Assembly (NCBI GenBank): GCA_049599735.1
Contig: JBMYOX010000009.1
Span: 1 to 64,000 of the forward strand
Direction of reading: 5' to 3'
Length of the DNA: 64,000 nt
DNA from: Pontibacterium sp049599735
Lineage (GTDB): Bacteria; Pseudomonadota; Gammaproteobacteria; Pseudomonadales; Balneatricaceae
Shown: positions 1 through 8,189 of the stretch, piece by piece
Position numbering within the stretch: position 1 is the first letter of the stretch
Layout: each line of letters begins with the position of its first letter
Translations under genes and position numbers: made by a program
Notes under the pieces: generated by a model
Told to the model about the DNA's origin: nothing
The model's database searches: none
What the model saw: only the letters and a program-made list of their open reading frames with translations

Positions 1-508
1 TGATTGCATTCTGCACGATATCCCTTTTGGTCATCAAGTCAGGTGCTATATTGATAGCTGCATCGGTAATCATCAGCGGTTTATGGTAATTAGGTACATC
101 AAGTACAAAGGCATGGCTGAGTCGGCGCTCGGTACGAATACCCTTGGTTTTATGCACAACGGCACTGAGCAACTCAGACGTGGCCAGGTTGCCTTTCATC
201 AGAGCCTGAGCCCGGGCTGCACGCACCAGGTCACAGGCTTGCTCTGCGGATTCATGGCTGTGTTTGGTTTCAAGCAGTTCGTAGGGTGTAATATCCAGGT
301 TGTTTTCTTCTGCGGCGGCCCGGATTTTTCCTTCGGGGCCGATAAGAACAGGTTCAATCAACCCTTTTTCGGCGGCTTCAATGGCACCCACCAGGCTGTT
401 GTGGTCAACAGGGTGTACAACGACAGTACGAATAGGGGTCGCCTTAATCGCCTGTTCAATAAAGAATTCCAGTTGGTCATGCGGGGGGGGAGTTTCTTTG
501 ATAATCAT
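1..508 (-). CDS. Phosphate acetyl/butyryltransferase family protein (3' end missing)
   Basis: The reverse strand reads open from an ATG at 508 to the left edge, giving 169 codons of an unfinished protein. The translation has the look of the phosphotransacetylase / phosphotransbutyrylase family: an early 'TVVVHPVDHNSLVGA' stretch, a 'PVLIGPEGKI' strand, 'RAAQALMKGNL' and 'KPLMITDAAIN'. These enzymes exchange phosphate and CoA on acyl groups in the cytoplasm (acetyl-CoA to acetyl phosphate). A GGAAG ribosome site lies about 9 bases before the ATG. A run of eight C residues on the coding strand (483-490 in plus coordinates) encodes prolines just inside the start. Whether the full protein is a stand-alone enzyme, or is followed by an acetate kinase gene, cannot be seen here. 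The substrate (acetyl or butyryl) is not resolved. Confidence 0.8.
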   Translation of the reverse strand, partial: MIIKETPPPHDQLEFFIEQAIKATPIRTVVVHPVDHNSLVGAIEAAEKGLIEPVLIGPEGKIRAAAEENNLDITPYELLETKHSHESAEQACDLVRAARAQALMKGNLATSELLSAVVHKTKGIRTERRLSHAFVLDVPNYHKPLMITDAAINIAPDLMTKRDIVQNAI

Positions 509-752
509 TGTATGCACACTTCCTTTATGCGGGAGAAAGAAATTGTCAAACTTGATGCTTAGTGTCCGGGTTAAATGTAAATAAACATCCTGCAGTTATT
601 ATGACGCACTGCAACAATTAGGCAAGGTGATTGCAGTTCATCGTGTTATTTAGTGCATCAGGGGGCTGTGCTTAAGCATCCAATAGGTACAATATGTAAC
701 GCTTATTCAATATCGTTCTGTTTCATTCGGGCGTAAAGAAGGGGAAGTTGGC

Positions 753-2348
753 ATGAATAGCTACATTGCAAAGTTAGTGGACGGCCTGTTATGCCGTATT
801 GGCTGTAATACGTTGAATAAACAGTTCCTCTTGTCCTATGCCGTTATCTTTTTTTTAGCAGCGTCTTCGGGGGTCTCACTCTATCTGAGTCTGGCCATTG
901 ATCCTAATACCATTAATGTTGCGGGCCGTCAGCGCATGCTTAGCCAGCGAGTGGCTAAAGAGGCCATGCTGGTTGAGGCGGGCATTGAGCAACAAGCGGC
1001 CCTGAATAAAACAATCGCACTGTTCGAAAAATCTCATCTGGCAATTATTCAGGGAGATCCTGAGCAGAAAATGAAGCCGGTGAATGATCCTTTAATTCTG
1101 GCCCAGATGAAAAAAGTGGGTAACTTGTGGCAAACCTACAAAGCATTAATCAACAAACATATTTCTGAAGCCAGCCCGGCTACCTTGTCTGAGTTACACA
1201 GGCAGTCACCTGTTATCTTAAAAGAGATGAATAAAGCGGTGGTGATGCTGACACAAACGGCAAGTAGTACCACGCATTATCAGCTGCTGCTCTCGTTTGT
1301 GTGTGTATTGATTATTTTAGTGCTGGTTGTGATGGGGCGTATTTTTGGTTTGCGTATGGTGATGGATAATATTGAGCGTCTTGAAAAACGTATGACGCAG
1401 GTAAGTCAGGGGGATTTTAGTCACCGTTTTAAGGTTACCCGGGAAAATAACGAAGTAGGTGAGCTGTTTTCGTCTTATAACAAAATGCTTTGCCATGTGA
1501 GCGGCCTGATGGAAAAGGTACGCCGAATCTCTGCGAATACGGATGTTCATGTGAACCGGGTTGTTAGCGCGACTGCTGATACTGAGCGGGGTGTGGGCCG
1601 CCAGTACGATGATCTTGAGCAGGTGGCGGCCGCGATGACTGAAATGTCGGCAACCGTGCAGGAGGTGTCAGGCAATGCCTCTGAAGCGGAGCAAGCGGCA
1701 GCGGATGCTGATAATCAGGCGCATGAAGGCGGCAAAGTGATTTCTGAGTCTGAGCAGCAGGCGCAGTCCATGTTAGGCATGCTCAAAAAAACCGAAGCGT
1801 TGCTGGTGGAGCTTGAGGGCGAGACCCAGGCTGTCGATCAGGTAACGGCTGTGATTAATGGTATTGCAGAACAGACAAACCTCCTGGCGTTAAATGCGGC
1901 TATTGAAGCCGCACGGGCCGGGGATCAGGGGCGGGGATTTGCGGTTGTTGCCGATGAGGTGAGGACCCTGGCACAACGTACCCAGCAATCCACACACCAG
2001 ATACAAAAAATTGTAGAGCGCTTACAGCAGCAATCTCAAACGGCCGTCAGTTCTATGGTTAAAAGCACCGGGCTGGCTGCACACAGTAGTGAACTGTCCA
2101 GGTCCGGAGCGCTTGCGCTTCAGGGTATTATTCGTTCCACTGAAACGATTTCATCTATGAATACGATGATTTCGACCGCAGCAGAGCAGCAGAGTGCCGT
2201 GGCCAGTGATATAGATCAGCGATTGGTTAATATTTCTGATATTGCAGGCAATACAAAAGAGGATACCCTGCGTGTGGTAGAGGCAACAAAGGCTATTCGT
2301 GCAGAGCTACAGCAGCTTAACCATCTGGTCAGTCAGTTCAGACTTTGA
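753..2348 (+). CDS. Methyl-accepting chemotaxis protein with PilJ-type sensor region
   Basis: A 531-residue transmembrane chemoreceptor. TM1 is around residues 26-50 and TM2 around 176-198. Between them is a periplasmic region carrying the type IV pili methyl-accepting (PilJ N-terminal) signature, NVAGRQRMLSQRVAKEAML, close after TM1. A HAMP linker follows at about 198-255, then a coiled-coil signalling domain. The hairpin tip motif, IAEQTNLLALNAAIEAARAG, lies near residues 370-390 and is followed by GRGFAVVADEVR. Such proteins relay ligand binding to CheA/CheW at the cell pole. There is no C-terminal NWETF-like tether for CheR/CheB. The start is supported by an AAGGGGAAG ribosome site. It stands alone between divergent and unrelated neighbours, so its ligand is unknown; PilJ-like sensors in relatives respond to nitrate or to surface signals. 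Confidence 0.92.
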   Translation: MNSYIAKLVDGLLCRIGCNTLNKQFLLSYAVIFFLAASSGVSLYLSLAIDPNTINVAGRQRMLSQRVAKEAMLVEAGIEQQAALNKTIALFEKSHLAIIQGDPEQKMKPVNDPLILAQMKKVGNLWQTYKALINKHISEASPATLSELHRQSPVILKEMNKAVVMLTQTASSTTHYQLLLSFVCVLIILVLVVMGRIFGLRMVMDNIERLEKRMTQVSQGDFSHRFKVTRENNEVGELFSSYNKMLCHVSGLMEKVRRISANTDVHVNRVVSATADTERGVGRQYDDLEQVAAAMTEMSATVQEVSGNASEAEQAAADADNQAHEGGKVISESEQQAQSMLGMLKKTEALLVELEGETQAVDQVTAVINGIAEQTNLLALNAAIEAARAGDQGRGFAVVADEVRTLAQRTQQSTHQIQKIVERLQQQSQTAVSSMVKSTGLAAHSSELSRSGALALQGIIRSTETISSMNTMISTAAEQQSAVASDIDQRLVNISDIAGNTKEDTLRVVEATKAIRAELQQLNHLVSQFRL

Positions 2349-2508
2349 TTAAGCGCATCTGGTTGTGGTGTTATCAGTGCTGTGATGTTGTTGAAACCCA
2401 ATCCGGAACAGTTTTTTCTTATTTTGACCGACAGAAAAAGCAGAGTGCTACCCTGTTGTGAAGCGATAAGGCATAATCTTTTGAATACAGTGTATTTAAG
2501 GAAGACTG

Positions 2509-3543
2509 ATGGGACGATTATTTGATTGGATTGTGGATCTCTGGGATGCCACACCGGGTGGAAAATTGATTCGAATGACCCTGGCTGCTTTGGGTGCGTA
2601 TCTGGTACTGGCGGTGCCGGTGGGCATTTACTGGAGCATGGCACCGGATTCGTTTGATCCTGAAGTGGAAACAAAGCTGGATGCGGAGGAGCGAGGACTT
2701 GCCCCTGCAACGGGTTATACCACCGTATTTACGCTTAACCGGGTGATGACAACACTGCTGGAAAAACCCGGTGGTTATGTGGCTAATGACCGCTTGCCGC
2801 CGGGTCTCTGGCTGGACAATATAGGTAACTGGGAATTCGGTGTGCTGGTTCAGGTACGTGATTTAAGCCGTGCACTGCGTAAAGATTTCAGCCGTTCCCA
2901 GTCTCAGTCTGTGGAGTATCCGGCGTTAACGATTGCGGAACCTCAGTTTCATTTTGACAGCAACCGCTGGGTGTTACCTTCTTCTGAAGGACAGTATAAA
3001 AAAGGCCTTAAAGCCCTGGAAGAATACCAGGTTGCACTGGCAGATGGCGCGCAGGGTGACGCACAGTTCTATGCAAGGGCCGACAACCTGAATGACTGGC
3101 TGGCCGATGTACAAACGCGGTTAGGCAGCCTTTCGCAGCGTTTGAGTGCCAGCGTGGGTCAGAAACGCCTGAATACAGATCTGGCGGGTGAGCCTGAGGG
3201 CAGTCAGTCCACAGCCACAGCCGCTGATCAGGAAGTAAAAACGCCCTGGTTTGAAATTGATGATGTTTTCTATGAGGCGCGGGGTTCAACCTGGGCTTTG
3301 CTGCATCTTCTGAAAGCGGTGGAAGTGGATTTTGGGCCGATTCTGGACAAGAAAAATGCCCGGGTTAGCCTGCAACAGATTATTCGTGAGCTGGAAGCGG
3401 CTCAGGATACAGTCTGGAGCCCGATGATTCTCAACGGTGGTGGTTTTGGACTTTTTGCCAACCATTCACTGGTGATGGCAAATTATGTATCCCGTGCAAA
3501 TGCAGCAATTATTGACCTGCGAGAGTTGTTAAACCGGGGTTAA
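2509..3543 (+). CDS. DUF2333 family membrane-anchored protein
   Basis: A 344-residue protein with one N-terminal membrane segment (about residues 22-45, MTLAALGAYLVLAVPVGIYW) after a short basic/aromatic start. A long soluble region, presumably periplasmic, follows. The residues WRL-free but tryptophan-rich opening and motifs such as 'PGGYVANDRLPPGLWLDN' and 'NWEFGVLVQVRDLSRALR' fit DUF2333, a family of unknown function common in gammaproteobacteria. It starts at an ATG preceded by TAAGGAAG and ends before a strong terminator. No function is proposed. Assignment to the DUF rests on memory of the family. Confidence 0.75.
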   Translation: MGRLFDWIVDLWDATPGGKLIRMTLAALGAYLVLAVPVGIYWSMAPDSFDPEVETKLDAEERGLAPATGYTTVFTLNRVMTTLLEKPGGYVANDRLPPGLWLDNIGNWEFGVLVQVRDLSRALRKDFSRSQSQSVEYPALTIAEPQFHFDSNRWVLPSSEGQYKKGLKALEEYQVALADGAQGDAQFYARADNLNDWLADVQTRLGSLSQRLSASVGQKRLNTDLAGEPEGSQSTATAADQEVKTPWFEIDDVFYEARGSTWALLHLLKAVEVDFGPILDKKNARVSLQQIIRELEAAQDTVWSPMILNGGGFGLFANHSLVMANYVSRANAAIIDLRELLNRG

Positions 3544-3626
3544 GTGAGCGCAGGACAAGTTTAAGAAGGCTGGCTGAATACTTAATGCCGGTTAGTTACG
3601 GCTTTTAGCTACGGATTAATTAAGCG

Positions 3627-3664
3627 AAAAACCGGAATCTAATAAAGGATTCCGGTTTTTTTAT
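3627..3664 (+). terminator. Rho-independent terminator after the DUF2333 gene
   Basis: A perfect 13-bp stem (3627-3639 with 3648-3660) with an eight-base loop is followed by a T run. The 5' arm begins with five A residues, so on the minus strand it also ends in T and could stop the opposing ridA transcript. Confidence 0.88.
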
Positions 3665-3738
3665 GCAGTTAATTCAGGTGCTGGACCCTTTTTCATCTCT
3701 GTTTGTAATGCTGCAGGTACTTAGCAAGCGTGTCAGGC

Positions 3739-4086
3739 TCAAAGTGCTGCGATAACGGACAGCTCTACTAAAACATCGGGACGCGCCATGCGTGCTTCAA
3801 CACAGGCACGGGCAGGTTTTTCACCTTCGGCAACCCAGGCATCCCAAACAGCATTCATCGCTGCAAAATCTTTCATATCACGTACGTAAATAGTCACGGA
3901 CAGGATTTTATTACGTTCACTACCCGCTTCAGCCAGCAGGGCGTCGATATTATCCAGGCAACGCTGGGTTTGTTCAGCGGTATCCCAGGCGGCATCACTG
4001 GCTGTCTGGCCGCACAGGTAAACCGTTCCGTTATGCTTAACAATTTTACTCATCCGGTCATTAGAGCCGATACGTTCGATAGTCAT
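3739..4086 (-). CDS. RidA family enamine/imine deaminase
   Basis: A 115-residue protein of normal RidA length, with the typical 'VYLCGQTASD' strand, 'QTQRCLDNIDALLAEAG' helix and 'PARACVEARMARPDVLVELSVIA' end. RidA proteins hydrolyse reactive enamine/imine intermediates released by PLP enzymes and amino-acid oxidases to keto acids plus ammonia. It is the last gene of a minus-strand operon whose preceding genes encode an amine-oxidising dehydrogenase. The likely role is therefore to clear the imine product of that enzyme. The conserved substrate-binding arginine is plausibly in 'PARACVEAR'. Confidence 0.9.
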   Translation of the reverse strand: MTIERIGSNDRMSKIVKHNGTVYLCGQTASDAAWDTAEQTQRCLDNIDALLAEAGSERNKILSVTIYVRDMKDFAAMNAVWDAWVAEGEKPARACVEARMARPDVLVELSVIAAL

Positions 4087-4109
4087 GTGTGCTGCTTCTC
4101 TTGTCGTGG

Positions 4110-5225
4110 TTAAAGTACTTTGCGCTCGAAACGGTCAATACGGAAGGCATCCAGTTCAAAGCTTGATTGTCCGCTGATAATCAAATCTGCCATAACCTTG
4201 CCGACAACAGGGCCCATCTGAAAGCCGTGGGCAGAAAATCCAAAGGCATGATAAGCGTTGTCGGCAGATACACTTTTACCGATGACCGGCAGGTTATCCG
4301 GCATATAAGCTTCGAGCCCCGACCACATCCGGTTAATGGAGGCCGTTTTCATAATCGGGAAAAATTCGATTGCGTTCTTTGCGCCGGTTGCCAGTTTGCT
4401 GTAATCCAGCCGTGTGCGGTTATTGTCCCGGTCTGCAAAACCTTTAGCGCCGCCGCCGATCAGAACTGTGCCGTTTTCAAATTGCTTAAACGACAGGGGA
4501 CGACTCACCGCGCCAACAACCGGCGTAGCAAAGTGAGGCATACGTGTGGTGATCATCAACATCGGGGCGCTGTGGGTAAGGGGGACGTTATCACCGATCA
4601 TTACGGCGATTTGATCCGCCCAGGCACCGGCACAATTAACCAGATGGCTGGCTTCGTGACTGCTATCCTGGGTATCTACCAGCCAGGCAGAGCCAATACG
4701 GCGAATAGCACGTACCGCTGAGCCTTCGATAAATTTGGCACCAAAGCGTGCAGCCGCCAGACGAAAGGCCAGGGTTGATTGGTAAGGAATAGCGTAGCCA
4801 TCCGTTTCCGAAACAACCCCTCCGATACAATGGGGGGCAACGTGGGGCAGACGTTCACGCAACTCCTGCTGGTCGATTATTTTCTCGTGGAAATAACCGA
4901 GTTTGTGCATGCTGTTTTGGCGTTGATGAAGGCTTTCCATATCCGCTTCAGTGGCTGAAATATTAACCAGTGAACGGGCGCGAAAACCGGTATCGGCGTC
5001 CAGTTCATCATCCAGCCCGGCCCAGAGTTCCATTGCCGCCTTGCTCAAAGCCACTTCTGATAGATGCCGTCCCAGCACCCGTACACCGCCTGCGTTTACG
5101 CCGGATGCATGCCGGGAAACCCGGTCTTTCTCAAGGACAGTCACGCTTAAACCTGAGCGTGCCAGGTGATAAGCGGTGGCACAGCCCTGAATACCGCCGC
5201 CGATAATAAGTACATCAGAATTCAT
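4110..5225 (-). CDS. FAD-dependent amino-acid/opine dehydrogenase, beta-type subunit
   Basis: A 371-residue DAO-fold flavoprotein. The N-terminal FAD-binding motif is DVLIIGGGIQGCATAYHLARSG, followed by VTVLEKD. 'VNCAGAWADQIA' lies mid-protein, and 'YHAFGFSAHGFQMGPVVGKVMADLI' near the C terminus is typical of the sarcosine oxidase / HcnC / D-hydroxyproline dehydrogenase beta family. It catalyses oxidation of a C-N bond. It overlaps the preceding gene (5222) by four bases, so the two subunits are translationally coupled. Together with the two upstream genes it forms the beta, alpha and ferredoxin-like subunits of a membrane-linked dehydrogenase. The substrate could be an opine, a D-amino acid or a proline derivative, and cannot be fixed by sequence alone. 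Confidence 0.88.
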   Translation of the reverse strand: MNSDVLIIGGGIQGCATAYHLARSGLSVTVLEKDRVSRHASGVNAGGVRVLGRHLSEVALSKAAMELWAGLDDELDADTGFRARSLVNISATEADMESLHQRQNSMHKLGYFHEKIIDQQELRERLPHVAPHCIGGVVSETDGYAIPYQSTLAFRLAAARFGAKFIEGSAVRAIRRIGSAWLVDTQDSSHEASHLVNCAGAWADQIAVMIGDNVPLTHSAPMLMITTRMPHFATPVVGAVSRPLSFKQFENGTVLIGGGAKGFADRDNNRTRLDYSKLATGAKNAIEFFPIMKTASINRMWSGLEAYMPDNLPVIGKSVSADNAYHAFGFSAHGFQMGPVVGKVMADLIISGQSSFELDAFRIDRFERKVL

Positions 5226-6652
5226 AGGGATTCCTCCGTGGCGGTTGTTCTGCAGGACTGTATTTTAGGTTCAAGCCGGTTGAACTGGCTGAGTTCTGTC
5301 AGGCTGAGCAGTCGCATGGGGGAGCGCAGCCGGTAATAACCTACATCGGCCACAGGCTCATTTCGCCATTTGGCCAGCAGTTCGCTGACGGTGTGGCCAC
5401 ACTGGCGACCCTGGCAAGGCCCCATGCCACAACGGGTCAGGCTTTTTAATTCGTTGGGATCACATGCGCCCTGATCGAAACCTTCTCTGAGCTGGGCCAG
5501 GGTTTTTTCCTCACAGCGACAAATAACGGTATCAGCCTGGGTGGGTAGTCGCTGATCATCCTGAGGGCGGTAAAGCCGGTCAATAAAACGGCGGAAATGA
5601 TTGAGCTGTTTAAGCTGCTTGCGGGCGGCTGTTGCTTGTTTGTCACGTTCAGATTCTGTGATTATGCCCAGACGATTAAGTCGCTGCAGGGCAGCCAACT
5701 GCCCCATGCGCTCGGCGCCATCGGCACCGACAATACCACTGACATCACCGGCGACTGCAATCGTATCAACAGAGCTTTGCCCCCAGGCATCCAGCTCGGG
5801 TTTCCAGCAGAGTTGCTGTTCACTCCAGCTATGCTCCAGACCCAGTGAACGGGTCATATTAAGGTTGGGGATAACACCCTGGTGAAGGAATATATGTTCA
5901 GCGGAGAGTTGTTGTGCTTTTCCGCCTGCGGTAAAGCTGAGGCCGGTAGCGTGCTGGTCACCTTCGATTTTAAGGTCATGGGCGAAGCGATAGACTGGTG
6001 TGCCGGACCGGCGTATTTCATTTAGCAGTGCCAGGCCTTTGCCAATCATTGCAGGCTGGCTCAACGCGCTGGTAAATTCGCGCATGGCGTTAAGGTAACC
6101 CGCCTGGGGGGTTGTATCGACCAGTGCTTTAACCCGCACACCCAGGCGTAAATACTGGGTGACAATCAGGTACAGTAACGGGCCGGTACCAACAAAAATT
6201 GCATCATCGCGTACAAGTCCATCGGACTTCAGCATGACTTGTGCGCTACCGGCTGACATAACACCCGGCAGGTGCCAGCCCGGTATAGGAAAAGGGCGCT
6301 CCATTGCGCCGCAGGTCAGTATCAGTTCTCGGGCGGTCAGGCTGTTGGTGGTTTCATTCTGTGAAAATAAAACCTCGCCATTGTCCCCCACGTGCCAGAC
6401 ACTGGCCTTGTAGAATTTTTCTGCAGGGCATTGCTCGAAGGCATCGACCAGGTTTTTACCTTTAAGGTAATCTATTCCCAATGCAGAGGGGTCCTGTAAA
6501 GGACTATTGCTGACATTACGGTAAATTTGCCCCCCCGGACGCGCTTTGTCATCCAGAACAACCACAGAAGCACCGGCTTTAGTCGCAGTGATGGCTGCAG
6601 ACATGCCTGCGGGCCCTGCACCTATGATGGCGATATCGTAGCTATTAGACAT
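5222..6652 (-). CDS. FAD/NAD(P)-binding dehydrogenase, alpha-type subunit with BFD-like [2Fe-2S] domain
   Basis: A 476-residue flavoprotein of the HcnB / opine oxidase A / D-hydroxyproline dehydrogenase alpha type. It has an N-terminal Rossmann motif, IAIIGAGPAGMSAAITATKAG. A second nucleotide-binding region lies near 'DDAIFVGTGPLLYLIV', and 'TIAVAGDVSGIVGADGAERMGQLAAL' is the FAD-binding GD motif. The C-terminal part has a bacterioferritin-associated-ferredoxin-like cluster site, ICRCEEKT with TRCGMGPCQGRQC, which gives four cysteines for a [2Fe-2S] cluster. Its start overlaps the 3' end of the small ferredoxin-like gene upstream (6645). It probably passes electrons from the DAO-like subunit to the respiratory chain. 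Confidence 0.88.
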   Translation of the reverse strand: MSNSYDIAIIGAGPAGMSAAITATKAGASVVVLDDKARPGGQIYRNVSNSPLQDPSALGIDYLKGKNLVDAFEQCPAEKFYKASVWHVGDNGEVLFSQNETTNSLTARELILTCGAMERPFPIPGWHLPGVMSAGSAQVMLKSDGLVRDDAIFVGTGPLLYLIVTQYLRLGVRVKALVDTTPQAGYLNAMREFTSALSQPAMIGKGLALLNEIRRSGTPVYRFAHDLKIEGDQHATGLSFTAGGKAQQLSAEHIFLHQGVIPNLNMTRSLGLEHSWSEQQLCWKPELDAWGQSSVDTIAVAGDVSGIVGADGAERMGQLAALQRLNRLGIITESERDKQATAARKQLKQLNHFRRFIDRLYRPQDDQRLPTQADTVICRCEEKTLAQLREGFDQGACDPNELKSLTRCGMGPCQGRQCGHTVSELLAKWRNEPVADVGYYRLRSPMRLLSLTELSQFNRLEPKIQSCRTTATEESL

Positions 6653-7016
6653 CGTCTGAACTCTCTGTGATAGCCGTGTTTTTGGCAGGGGTGGTAAAAG
6701 GTGTTACACCCTCTAAACAGGTGTTTTGAGTGATTTCCTGGCGGTTTACACACATGCCTTCCTGCGCTTCGGTCAGGCAGGCTTGACGATTGGGTTGCCC
6801 GTTAACTTCAACCAGACATTCAAAACAAATCCCCATAGCGCAGTGGGCAGAGCGTGCCTGCCCGGTGACCGGTGCCAGCCGGGTTGTTGTTTCACCGCTG
6901 ACGGCCATGGCAGCCCAGACAGAACTGCCTTCAGGCACACTGACGGATTGCTGATTAATCTGCAGCTCAATGGTTGGTTTGGTTGATCGGGATAAGTAAC
7001 GGAACATGCCAGGCAC
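6645..7016 (-). CDS. (2Fe-2S)-binding protein, gamma-type subunit of the dehydrogenase
   Basis: A 123-residue plant-type ferredoxin domain. The cluster ligands are visible as HCAMGICFECLV followed by a fourth cysteine in 'RQACLTEA'. Stand-alone domains of this kind are the small subunit of HcnABC-like and D-hydroxyproline dehydrogenase complexes (HcnA / OoxC-like). The gene directly precedes and overlaps the alpha subunit gene and comes about 90 bases after dctP, with two hairpins in that gap. The start ATG at 7016 gives an N terminus typical of the family, 'MFRYLSRS' appearing shortly after; a downstream ATG (residue 4) is also possible. Confidence 0.87.
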   Translation of the reverse strand: MPGMFRYLSRSTKPTIELQINQQSVSVPEGSSVWAAMAVSGETTTRLAPVTGQARSAHCAMGICFECLVEVNGQPNRQACLTEAQEGMCVNRQEITQNTCLEGVTPFTTPAKNTAITESSDDV

Positions 7017-7036
7017 CCTAAAAAGCGGTGAGTGAT

Positions 7037-7097
7037 CCGGTGGACAGGGAAATCTGATCCACCGGGATACAAGAGGTGAGCGTGTATTGCACTCACC
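7037..7097 (-). other. Intraoperonic hairpins between dctP and the dehydrogenase genes
   Basis: Two inverted repeats fill the 92-base gap. One pairs 7037-7044 with 7058-7065 (eight perfect base pairs) and the other pairs 7075-7080 with 7092-7097. Neither is followed by a strong T run. They could protect the transporter-binding-protein message or attenuate read-through so that DctP is made in excess. This is inference from position. Confidence 0.45.
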
Positions 7098-7108
7098 CGG
7101 TTTGACGA

Positions 7109-8113
7109 TTAGTCAGCGATTTGATCAAGTACGCCCTGACCCCATTCAACACCTACGTCATTCAGGATCTGTGGCCATACGTCTTTACGTACTTTCTTCG
7201 CAGCCGCTGCCAGCTCTTCGTTGCTCAGCTTAACGATAGTTGCACCGTGATCGGCCAGTTTCTGCTCGTAAGCAGACTGATCAGATTCAGCTTTAGTCCA
7301 GCGTTTAGCTTCAAAAGCAACGGCTGATTTTTGCAGTGTGGCACGGTCATCTGCATCCAGGTCAGCCAGTGTTTCGGAGTTGATAATCATGTACCAAACT
7401 TCGAAATGTGTGTTAACCGGAATATAGGTTTTAGTCACGTCACGGAAAGAGGCGTAGTAACCTTCAGCACCGGAACCAATCACACCGTCAACCACACCGG
7501 TCTGTACTGCTGTAAAGGCTTCAGAGAACGGGATAGGGGAGCTGATGTAACCCAGTGCGTCACTGGTCAGCTGAAAGCTCTTGATACCCGGTACACGTAC
7601 TTTAATGCCTTTGTCGACATTAGGGTTACCCGGAGAAACGGCATCGGTATTCAGTGCGACACCACCAAAATACACAGGGTAGGCTGCCAGCATAGTGATG
7701 TCCTGCTGAGCATAAAGGTCTTTCATTGCGTCATAAATAGCGCCGCCCGGACCGTAAATTTTCTGTGCCTGCTGCCAGTTTTCAGCCACATAAGGGAAAG
7801 CACTGATCTGCATTTTACGTGAAGCGGCGGTTGCTGCAGGTTGTACTGCCATATCTACCGCACCAACAGAAATACGTTCCTGTACGGTGGTGTAATCACC
7901 TAATGCGCTGGCAGCAAAAATCTTGATCTTCACATCACCATCAGTCGCTTCCTTCACGTCTTGTGCGAACTCTTTCAGTTCTACATCAATAATCGCACCT
8001 TGTGGGCGGATATGGCTGATTTTCAGCGTAGCGGCTTGAGCAACGCTGGTCAGACCTAATGCACCGGCTACCAGTGCTGCGCTCATGTACTTATGTAAAG
8101 GTGTCGCTTTCAT
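7109..8113 (-). CDS. dctP: TRAP transporter substrate-binding protein (DctP family)
   Basis: A 334-residue periplasmic binding protein. It has a clear signal peptide: a basic start, the hydrophobic stretch 'MSAALVAGALGLTSVAQA', and cleavage before ATLKISH. The DctP fold is shown by 'GDVKIKIFAASALGDYTTVQERISVGAVDMA', the conserved ligand arginine in 'KVRVPG', and 'SEAFTAVQTGVVDGVIGS'. It captures an organic anion for sodium-driven import by the DctQM proteins encoded just upstream. Gene order here is Q-M-P, rather than the more common P-Q-M. The dehydrogenase genes that follow indicate that the substrate is a carboxylated amine, such as an opine or amino-acid derivative. Confidence 0.93.
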   Translation of the reverse strand: MKATPLHKYMSAALVAGALGLTSVAQAATLKISHIRPQGAIIDVELKEFAQDVKEATDGDVKIKIFAASALGDYTTVQERISVGAVDMAVQPAATAASRKMQISAFPYVAENWQQAQKIYGPGGAIYDAMKDLYAQQDITMLAAYPVYFGGVALNTDAVSPGNPNVDKGIKVRVPGIKSFQLTSDALGYISSPIPFSEAFTAVQTGVVDGVIGSGAEGYYASFRDVTKTYIPVNTHFEVWYMIINSETLADLDADDRATLQKSAVAFEAKRWTKAESDQSAYEQKLADHGATIVKLSNEELAAAAKKVRKDVWPQILNDVGVEWGQGVLDQIAD

Positions 8114-8189
8114 GTTTTATCCTCGTTGCTTTGTTTTTGTATTTTTTGTGGGACTGATGTGCCCCGACAAATCGGGAATAAGTTTGTTT

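Noticed and set aside
4167..4721. A 184-codon plus-strand frame over the DAO-like subunit gene
   Set aside because: The minus-strand protein has clear flavoprotein motifs and operon context; the plus frame has none.
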